Shown in pieces: positions 56,681 through 64,000 of a stretch of 64,000 bases of DNA. The translations under genes were made by a program, and so were the position numbers. The DNA lies in contig CM057452.1 of NCBI GenBank assembly GCA_016271365.2, positions 827,296,001 through 827,360,000 of the forward strand, given 5' to 3'. The first letter of the stretch is position 1. Each line of letters opens with the position of its first letter. The DNA comes from Neoceratodus forsteri. Its lineage: Eukaryota; Chordata; Ceratodontiformes; Ceratodontidae. A model generated the notes under the pieces. That model saw only the letters and a list, made by a program, of their open reading frames with translations, made no database searches and was not told the DNA's origin.

Positions 56681-58172
56681 GTGGAGGAGGACCAAGGAAA
56701 AGCATCTATCCTAAATAGATACTTCTGTTCAGTATTTATTGTGGAGAAGGTAGGACAGGGCCCACAGCTCAGCACCATGGACACAGGGGGGAAGGAGGTG
56801 TGCACAAGTCCCTGCACAAAAGAAAGGGTCCTACAAGAGCTCATTAAGCTCAGCATAAACAAGGCAATGGGACCTGATGGCATACATCTCAGGGTGCTAA
56901 CGGAGCTAAGGGTGCAACTAACAGAGCCATTATCAGAACTGTTTAGTGAGTCTCTGAGCACAGAAGAGGTCCCAGAAGACTGGAGAAGGCTCATGTGATC
57001 CCGCTCCACAAGAGTGGTAGCAGGGAGGAGACAGGGAACTATATACCAGTCAGTCTTACCTCAGTAGTGGGCAAGATTATAGAGGCACTCCTTAAGGAAA
57101 GGATACTGCAACACCTGGAATCCATAGGCTCACAGGATCCAAGACAGCATGGGTTTACAACAGGACGGTCCTGTCAAACTAATCTCATAGATTTCTTTGA
57201 CTGGGTAACCAGAGTGGTGGGCCAAGGGGGTGCAGTTGATGATGCTTACCTTGACTTCAGCAAAGCTTTTGACACTGTTCCACATAAAGATTGATTAATA
57301 AGCTGGGTAGGCGCAGGGTGGGTCAGCAGTTGTTCAACTGGGTGGCAAACTGGTTACTGGGCAGAGAACAGAGGGTGGTGGTAAATGGTATACAGTCAGA
57401 GGAGATGCAAGTCACAAGTGGGGTACCTCAGGGATCAGTCCTGGGGCCAGTCCTCTTCAATATCTTCATCAGTGACACTGCAGATGAACTGGAGGGTAAG
57501 GTTTGTCTGTTTGCAGATGACACCAAGATCTGCAACAGAGTGGATTATCCAGATGGAGTGGGCAGAATGGGAAGATATCTGGATAAACTGGCAAAATGGT
57601 CAGAAGAGTGGCAACTAGGGTTTAATGCAAAGAAGTGCAAGATCATGCATATAGGGAAGAGAAACCTTGAAGCCACCTATAGGTTGAGAGGAGAGTTGCT
57701 GGAAATAACAAGGGAAGAAAGAGACTTGGGCATCATCATCACTGATGACCTGAAATCATCCACACAGACCACTAAAGCAGTAGGTAAGGCTAGAGGGATG
57801 TTGGGGCATATTAGCAGGGATATCATGAAGTCGTGAAGAGGAGAGGTAATAATCCTCTTCATAAGACACTGGTTAGCCCCATCTGAGTACTGTGTGCAGT
57901 ACTGGAGGCCACACCTGCACAAGGACATTAACAAAATGGAGGCAGTCCAGAGAAGGGCAACCAAAATGGTGCAGGGACTGCATCAGAAAACATATGAGGA
58001 CAGATTAACGGAGCTCAATATGTATACCCTAGAGGAAAGGAGGGAGAGAGGTGATATGATTGAAACATTCAAACATCTTAAGGGCATTAACAAGGTGAAA
58101 GAGTCTAACATGTTTCAATATAAGAAACATAGCAGGACAAGAGGACACAGCATGAGATTAGAGGGAGGCTGA
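56681..58172 (+). pseudogene. CR1-G ORF2 reverse transcriptase relic
   Basis: 56681-56998: NRYFCSVF, NKAMGPDGIHLRVL and SEVPEDW-like words. 56995-57294: PLHKSGSREETGNYIPVSLTSVVGKI, QHGFTTGRSCQTNLIDFFDWV and YLDFSKAFDTVPH (motif A). 57291-57836: TSGVPQGSVLGPVLFNIFISD (motif B), LFADDTKICN (motif C intact), FNAKKCKIMHIG and ERDLGIIITDDLK. 57894-58172: QYWRPHLHKDINKMEAVQRRATKMVQGL. Three frame changes and one stop separate the blocks. Confidence 0.9.
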
Positions 58173-58439
58173 TTAAGGGGTAATGTGAGGAAGTTATTTT
58201 TCACAGAAAGGGTGGTGGATACATGGTACAGCCTACCTCAGGAAGTGGTGGATATGAATACAGTGCAGGGCTTCAAACAGGCATGGGATAGGCATAAGGG
58301 AGCAATACAGATGAGTATGAATAGATAGGCCATTGACAGAGTAGACCTATGGCACATTCATAAGGTAGAAAAACTGGGCAGACTGGATGGGCCTTGCGCT
58401 TATCTGCCATCAACTTCTGTGTTTCTATATTTCAGTGGT

Positions 58440-59175
58440 GTTTTGAACTTAGGTCGATATTTTTGCCATTTTTAGGTATTTTTTCACCAAATTTTCAACA
58501 TAGGTTTTCTGGGACCCCACCTCATGAACACTGTAACTGTTGTTTCATTACTTTTACCAGGAAAGTGATTTTGCAGTCGCTGAGTGAAATCACTTTTTGG
58601 GACTGATTAACAAAATGACAGTGCCAGTGTTCATGAGATGGGGTCCCAAAAAGCCTATGTTGAAAATTTAGTGAAAAAATTCCTAAAGAGTGCTGAGTTA
58701 CATACAGTATGCTAGTTGAAAGTTTTCTATGCACATGCGTAACTTTGGTAATTTTTTATATTTTGTCTCCAAATTTTCAATATAGCCATTTTTTCACACT
58801 ACCTCATGAACAGCACAGCTGTAATTTATCACATCTTTCACAAAATGTGTTTTCGCACCTGTATCATAGAATGGCACAGTTGCTGTGTGAAATCACCTTT
58901 CAGGACCAGTTTAACGAAATGACAGTTTTAGTGTTCATGAGGTGGGGTCCTAAAAAGCCCATGCTGAATATTTGGTAAAAAAAATTCATAAAAATGGCCG
59001 AGTTATGCACGTTCATTGAACTCTTTCTACACACGTACATAACTTTGGTAATTTTTAATAATTTGACTCCAAATTTTCAACATGGCCATGTTTCCACACC
59101 ACCTCATGAACTGTACAGCTGTAATTTTTCACATGGTTCCTGAAATCGTTTTCACACCTGTGGCCGAATATCATT
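58440..59175. repeat. Tandem array of ~300-bp palindromic units, about 2.5 units
   Basis: 'gtaactttggtaattttt' recurs at 58739 and 59038, and the first unit begins near 58440. Inside each unit a left arm with 'ccaaattttcaacat..ccacctcatgaac' faces its complement 'gttcatgaggtggggtcc..atgttgaa'. In unit 1 the arms are about 58470-58575 and 58606-58690, around a hairpin 'aaagtgattttgcag..tgaaatcacttt'. The third unit is partial. Confidence 0.75.
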
Positions 59176-59299
59176 ATCACCAGGGTTTAAAGATTTTCAC
59201 CTATAGGGGTTTATGAGGGTAGCATCATAACAAGACCATGTTCAAAATTTAGGGTTAGAATATAAACAAATTCCAGACTTATAACCATTTGTTGCAATT

Positions 59300-59435
59300 T
59301 TCCAATAGTAAATAAGGATACTATTATACTATTGTAAAAAGTAAGGAAATGCATATAAGCATTTATGGAGGAATGGGAGTGCAGAGAAATAAGGATACTA
59401 TTATACTATCTGAAAAAGTAAGGAAATAAATTGCA
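59300..59435. repeat. Direct repeat, 79-bp spacing
   Basis: 'aaataaggatactattatactat' followed by 'aaaaagtaaggaaat' occurs at 59309-59350 and 59388-59428. Confidence 0.7.
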
Positions 59436-59440
59436 AAAAA

Positions 59441-59838
59441 ATTCATTAATGCACCATTAGGGATGAAGCATAAAAAGTAGGGAAATATGACCTTAGGGTT
59501 CACAAGCCTAAGACCCCACCACCACCCTCAGCTTCCTACCCTAAGACCCCACCCCCACCCTGAATGCAGGAACTGGTATGAGGAGTGTGCCTTGGGGTTG
59601 TGAACCCTAATGCTCACCCCATTCTCATATTCTGTACCCATGGTACCTTACTTACTCTTGGAATGGGGTGAGCATTAGGGTTCGCAACCCAATGGCACAC
59701 CCCTCACGCTTGTCCGTGCATGCAGGATGGAATTTGGGGTCTTAGGGTAGGAAGTCGAAGATGGAGGGGGTCTTAGGCTTGGGAACCCAAGATCATATTT
59801 CCTATTTTTATGCTTCAGCCCTAATGATGCATTAAAAA
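59441..59838. repeat. ~400-bp foldback, ~200-bp arms
   Basis: The left arm 59441-59640 and right arm 59641-59838 are reverse complements over almost their whole length and meet at the palindrome GTACCCATGGTACC (59634-59647). Paired words include 'aatgcaccattagggatgaagcataaaaa', 'cacaagcctaagaccc', 'cttcctaccctaagacccc' and 'ccctaatgctcaccccatt'. There is almost no spacer, so it could extrude as a cruciform. Confidence 0.85.
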
Positions 59839-59939
59839 AAGTTTATTATTCGAGGCGTAAGTGACGCTGTCTGACTTCAGTTGTGGCATACTGGCAGTGG
59901 CACTATAGTCATGGCAGACTTAGTTATACTTACACCTGG

Positions 59940-60565
59940 TCTCAATGACAGTGCAAGTCAAGGCTCAGCTGTGGGAAAGAGTGTTTAAATTGTGTGTTGT
60001 GGTAAGCAAGTGTGTGTGTGAGTTAGGATTTAGGCTGCTGTGGGGAAATGAGAAAAAGTTACCAAGGCAAGGAAGGGCAGTAGACCTACAAGGTGCATGT
60101 GTGTGAGTGTAGGGGGAGCTATGTGAGGGTGGGATTTTATTATGCAAATTTAAAGGGGTAGTTGTGGCTCTTGCATAGTCAGGAGGAGAATACAGGCTAG
60201 ATGTCAAAAAGATCACCAAGTGCAGAAGGCAGCAGCAGGGTGTGTGTGGTGGTGGGGTAAGGGTGAGATGTAAGGGGGTAGTTGAGGCTGGCATTGTCAG
60301 GACATACAGCTGTTTGGGAAAGATCACCAGGGCACTAGCACTGGCAGTAAATGCAAGTGTGTGGGGAGGGTAAGTGTGGGTGTTATGGAAATGAAAAAGG
60401 TCAGGGACAGCAGTGGCTGGAAAAATCAGGATTCAGCTGTAGGGTCAAAAGATTGTAGAGGGCAGCAGAAGAAGCAGGGTGTGTGTTTGAGTGTTTTATT
60501 TAATAGAGCTGTTATTTATGGAATGTAAAGGGATAGTTATGGCTGGCAAAGTCAGATGGGTACAG
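59940..60565. repeat. Degenerate minisatellite, ~110-150-bp unit
   Basis: Repeating order: 'aaaggggtagttgtggctggcatagtcagg', 'acagctgt.ggg.aaaagatcac', 'gggcag..gcag..agggtgtgtgtg'. Unit landmarks ('tagttgtggct' / 'tagttgaggct' / 'tagttatggct') lie at 60158, 60280 and 60535, with worn units in between and upstream. Confidence 0.65.
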
Positions 60566-60904
60566 CATTATAAATTAACATATTTCATTGTCTTTAGAAT
60601 CTGTTTTATTTCTTTATACCCTTCTTGGGGTTTCATAAGCGCATAGCGATGTTCAATGAGTAACTACAACCACATTCTCAAAGGTAATATAAAGCAGTAT
60701 GAAAAGTATTATGCATTACAGTTACCAATTACTTTTGATATAACAGTAATAAGTAACTGTAACTGATTACATTTATTTGAAAGTAACTGTAACTGATTAC
60801 TTTTTAAAAGTAACTTACCTAACACTGCATTTTAGGCACACATGAGCTTAGAGCACCAACCTACTTTGTCATTGGTTGAGATAAGGAGCGAGCACAATAT
60901 TTGA

Positions 60905-61222
60905 AAAATAGCAGGACATGAGGACACAGCATGAGATTAGAGGGAGGCCAATTAAGGGGTAATGTGAGGAAGTTCTTTTTCACAGAAAGGGTGGTGGATG
61001 CATGGAACAGCCTACCTCAGGAAGTGGTGGTTATGAATACAGTGCAGGGCTTCAAACAGGCATGGGATAGGCAAAAGGGAGCAATACAGATGAGTATGAA
61101 TAGAAAGGCCATTGACAGAGCAAAGGCCGATGGCACATTCATAAGGTAGAAAAAGAAAGGGGCAGACTGGATGGACCTTGCGGTCCTTATCTGCCATCAA
61201 CTTCTATGTTTCTATGTTTCAC
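60905..61222 (+). mobile_element. CR1-H LINE, 3' fragment
   Basis: 'aggacacagcatgagattagagggaggccaattaagggg' to 'tgccatcaacttctatgtttctatgtttc' is nearly identical to 58136-58435 of CR1-G. The 72-codon frame at 60931 (GNVRKFFFTERVVDAWNSLPQEVV) is the ORF2 C-terminus. It lies just right of the hAT-type element. Confidence 0.9.
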
Positions 61223-61366
61223 AACATACAAGGAGTGCAGGAAATAAGGGTTAGATGGCCATGGGGGGACACTACGTCTCCAAAGCCTGGCAGTACCCAA
61301 AGGAGTAGGCTAATATTTACAATAAACATAATCCCTTTGTGTCATAACCTTATTTATGTCAAGATA

Positions 61367-62790
61367 CACAGATACATAGATACATAGACAGTGTCGGCAG
61401 ATAAGTGCCTATGGCCCACCCAGTCTGCCCATTTGAGCTTGTAAGTTCAGTTTATGTTTTCCTAGAAGTCTGTTGCCCCTTACCCCTGACCTCCAGAATT
61501 CCTTTATGTCTATCCATGCATTCTTAAATCTTGTGATTGTTTCAGCCCTCACTACTTCCTCTGGCAGGTTGTTCCACTTGTCCACCACCTGTTCTGTGAA
61601 GAAATTCTTCCTCACGTTTCCTCTGAATCGTCCTCCCTCCAACTTCATCCCATGCCCTCTAGTCCTGGAACATCTTTTCACTTAAAAATAGTGTATTCCT
61701 GCACCCTGTTCCTCTCTGTAAGATACTTGTATGTCTCTATCATATCCCCTCTCTCCCTCCTCTCCTCCAGGGAGTACATGTTCAGTTCCTTCAACCTGTC
61801 CTCATGGGACTTGTGATGCAATCCATGTACCATCTTTGTTGCCCTCCTCTGAACCTCCTCTACCCTGTCTATGTCCTTACGTAGGCAAGGTCTCCAGAAC
61901 TGTACACTGTACTCCAGGTGGGGCCTCACTAGTGTCTTGTATAGTGGAATTATGACCTCCCTTTTCCTGCTGGTGATGCCCCTGCCTATGCATCCCAGTA
62001 TCCTATTTGCTTTACCTGCTGCCTTGTCACACCGTTTCCCTACCTTGAGGTCATCAGAGATGATAACCCCAAGATCCCTTTCCTGCTTGGTGCATGTTAT
62101 ATCCTCATTCCCCAACTGATATATTGTGCCAGGGTTTTTGTGCCCCATATGCATTAACTTGCACTTCTTTGCATTGAATTTCAACTGCCAAACCCCTGAC
62201 CATTCTTCAAGTTTCTACAAGTCCCTTCTCATTCTGTCTACACCCTCTGGTGTGTCTACTCTGTTACAGAGCTTTGTGTCATCAGCGAACAGTGAAATTC
62301 TGCCTTCTAGGTCCTGCGCAATGTCACTGATGAAGATGTTGCATAGGACCGGTCCCAGCACTGATCCCTGTGATAACCCACTGGTCACTCTTCCCTCTGT
62401 GGAGTGACAGCCATTTACCACCACCCTCTGTGTCCTGCCGCCCAGCCAGTTACCTACCCATCACACTACTGTCCTGCCCACACCCATATTCCCCAGTTTG
62501 TGTAATAGTCTTCTATGTGGCACAGTGTCAAAGGCCTTGCTGAAGTCCAAATAGGCCATGTCCACTGCCCTCCCTTGATCCACCTCCTAATCACCCAGTC
62601 AAAAATTCAATGAGGTTGGTCTGACATGACCGTCCCTGGTGAAACCATGCTGCATTGGGTCCTTTAGTCCATTGACAACCAGATGTTCCACCAATCTCTC
62701 GTTCAGTAGTGCTTCCGTGATCTTCCCCACTACCGAGGTGAGGCTGACTGGTCTGTAGTTCCCGCTTCCTCTTTGAGTGCCATTTTAAAA
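61367..62790 (-). mobile_element. CR1-D LINE copy, 5' truncated in RT
   Basis: The antisense tail ATACATAGATACATAGACAG followed by 'gtcggcagataagtgcctatggcccaccc' identifies the CR1-C subfamily. It continues to about 62785, ending where 'ggtctgtagttcccgcttcctctttg' gives way to unrelated sequence. It is colinear with 27905-29305 of CR1-C at high identity. Confidence 0.9.
61409..62424 (-). pseudogene. CR1-D ORF2 reverse transcriptase C-terminal half
   Basis: 62215-62424: VTSGLSQGSVLGPVLCNIFISD (motif B; GVPQG is now GLSQG) and LFADDTKLCN (motif C intact). 61678-62184: MKFNAKKCKLMHMGHKNPG, KQERDLGVIISDDLKV, ILGCIGRGITSRKREVIIPL, LVRPHLEYSVQFWRP and MVHGLHHKSHEDRLKELNMYSLE. 61409-61681: CSRTRGHGMKLEGGRFRGNVRKNFFTEQVVDKWNNLPEEVV. 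The frames change only twice, so it is relatively young. Confidence 0.9.
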
Positions 62791-63590
62791 GTCATCTGCA
62801 TTTTGAGTACTACCCACCTTTTATTTTCCTCACAGTTGCTCTGCTGATCTCCCATGGATTACATCCATGCACCATACATCTGTATACAGGCCCAGAACAG
62901 ATCCCACCCACCTACTTATTTCCTTAATAGCTACTGTAGGTTCAGCACACACACACACACACAAAAAAAGTTATAATAATACCAATCTGGGTTCTGCTCA
63001 GCTGTTAGGGGCACCTGTGACTAACTGTAAAGCTTATTATGAAATAGGTAGAAACATCTAGAAAGCTGATTGTCTGAGGACCTCAGAACCACTTGCCAAT
63101 ATTCCAGAACAACAGCACTGGAACAAAAACCATCACCGTCTTGACTTCATTACCAAACAAATCATTCCAGTATCATTTTGTGCCCTAAAATGCTCAGATA
63201 CAAATTGCTGCCATGGCACCGATTTACTTAAGATCCTGTGGGGAGTCCCGCTACTCCTCGATTCTGCCTAACCAGGATTTCAGTTGCTCATTTTGAATAT
63301 TGTTCCCACCTGGACAGTCTCCCCCTCAAATGCTGTGGCTTTTCTGCTACTACAATATTCTCCCAGATGTTCTCCACTCTTGTTCAAGCGATGCCACCCT
63401 CACATGAATACCTTCAACACCTCACCTGCAGACCTGATACAAGGCCTTAGCAGGGATCGGCAGACTGCCACTAACCATGGCTCTTACATCAGAATCACTA
63501 CCACAGCTCTCTAGCCTTTCTGTACCAACATTCACTAAAAATACCACCAGCAGCTCAACATGTGTCAATATGTCTGTTTGCATCTGTGTC
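62791..63590. other. No gene recognised
   Basis: A short (AC)n lies at 62948-62962. Frames of 64-76 codons have no recognisable domain. Confidence 0.4.
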
Positions 63591-63690
63591 CTCCCACTAC
63601 CCCCACCCTTGGATGAGGGCTGAAAATAGGCAGAATTGCCAAGCCCTCCTTTCCTGGTCAACAAAAACTAAATAAATGAATAAACAAAAC
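63591..63690 (+). mobile_element. Retroelement 3' end (family shared with 8935-8990)
   Basis: 'gatgagggctgaaaataggcagaattgcc' then 'ctttcctggtcaacaaaaactaaataaatgaataaac'. The first word recurs in antisense at 8950-8985 and the second is a TAAA-type tail. The extent upstream is unknown. Confidence 0.45.
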
Positions 63691-64000
63691 TAACAGCTGC
63701 TGCTGTCTCACACTCTCTCCTAACTCAGTGCAGCATCTTTTGCTCTTTCTTTAAATGAGATTATGTTCACCCTCAAGCCAGCATTCAGCAAACCAGCCAC
63801 TATACTTAAAAACAAAAATTATAAATCTAAAAATTCAGCCCTCATAAACAGTTTTGGGGGTACTTGGAACTTTGAATCAGTGACACACAGCATTGCTTTA
63901 ACTGTTATCAAAGCTGCTGCCATTACAGTACTTTCCCCAAATATATTAATAGTCTTTTGGCACCACCTTCTGGACCATAAGCAACAATACAAGCAGGAAT
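63691..64000. other. No gene recognised
   Basis: Unassigned AT-rich sequence up to the window end. Confidence 0.35.

Larger units (their letters stand above)
55780..58435 (+). mobile_element. CR1-G LINE copy, 5' truncated in the endonuclease
   Basis: Starts within the endonuclease ('ggagccagaagaactgtgggtcacc', then 'attcaacatgccagatacagattgg'), followed by linker, RT, C-terminus and the 3' end 'cttatctgccatcaacttctgtgtttctatatttc'. It has the TTCTATGT-type tail. It is nested inside the 51430-60827 hAT-type element and is closely related to CR1-H just outside it. Confidence 0.9.
51430..60827. mobile_element. 9.4-kb hAT-type element with perfect 8-bp target duplication
   Basis: The left end CAGTGTTGGGGAGTAACT (51430) and the complement of the right end, CAGTGTTAGGTAAGTTACT (ending 60827), are hAT-type inverted repeats with AGTAACT-rich subterminal regions on both sides (51440-51600 and 60690-60815). 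The flanks are identical: CATTTTAG at 51422-51429 and 60828-60835. Eight-base duplications and CAG..CTG ends are hallmarks of hAT. The interior is a mosaic: an old retroelement end, a palindrome cluster, minisatellites, CR1-G and foldbacks. No hAT transposase (dimerisation domain, DDE blocks) was recognised. Confidence 0.85.

Noticed and set aside
1..64000. Bacterial-type features (operons, CRISPR arrays, phage, riboswitches)
   Set aside because: The sequence is vertebrate repeat DNA. Regular spacer-repeat structure is absent, and the tandem repeats found are mini- or microsatellites.

Overview
This 64 kb window is vertebrate nuclear DNA made almost entirely of transposable elements. I found no host exon, tRNA, rRNA or other cellular gene. 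The diagnosis rests on many decayed vertebrate LINEs (CR1/L3-like, L2 and a third CR1/L2/Rex1-like group), MIR-like CORE-SINEs, other Pol III-type SINEs, TIR DNA transposons, foldback elements and minisatellites. The element mix, and the CR1 tail motif 'cagataagg..ggcccacctagtctgccc', suggest an amphibian with a large genome, perhaps a caecilian. That identification is an inference, not something the sequence proves. Layout, left to right: 1-962 holds a LINE-X 3' end, followed by a 460-bp foldback (971-1430). An L2 tail lies at 2405-2985 and the right end of a subterminal-repeat TIR transposon at 3985-5043. A nearly complete but decayed LINE-X occupies 9137-13475, with a duplicated 5' leader and a 2A-like NPGP motif. 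Two nested SINEs follow at 13495-14330. A minus-strand CR1 copy (14724-19535) is split by a 3.4-kb TIR transposon (16044-19438), which itself holds a 156-bp MITE. An L2 copy lies at 20060-21280. From 22466 to 38370 there are three long minus-strand CR1 copies with 3' ends at the left. CR1-B keeps parts of ORF1, endonuclease and RT. CR1-C is the most complete, with an SGNH-esterase ORF1, endonuclease, RT and two upstream repeats; it sits inside a 7.2-kb hAT-like element that is itself inserted in a plus-strand CR1 relic. CR1-E is nested inside an older CR1 relic. From 39 to 47 kb there are CR1 and MIR-like fragments, a degenerate minisatellite and a small foldback. LINE-Y (47880-50145) carries the longest open reading frame of the window, a 471-codon RT. 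The right part is a 9.4-kb hAT-type unit (51430-60827) bounded by CAGTGTT termini and a perfect 8-bp target duplication, CATTTTAG. Inside it are a hammerhead-like motif, a CpG-rich palindrome cluster, a 65-bp minisatellite, a plus-strand CR1 copy, a ~300-bp palindromic tandem array, a 400-bp foldback and another minisatellite. CR1-H and CR1-D follow to the right. Functionally, the autonomous parts are LINE ORF2 proteins (APE-type endonuclease plus reverse transcriptase) and CR1 ORF1. All show stops, frameshifts or truncation except long RT stretches in CR1-B and LINE-Y, so nothing here looks currently able to transpose. The main interest is the insertion history (at least five nested insertions supported by target duplications or by reuniting split elements) and several foldback or palindromic families that I cannot assign to a named superfamily.
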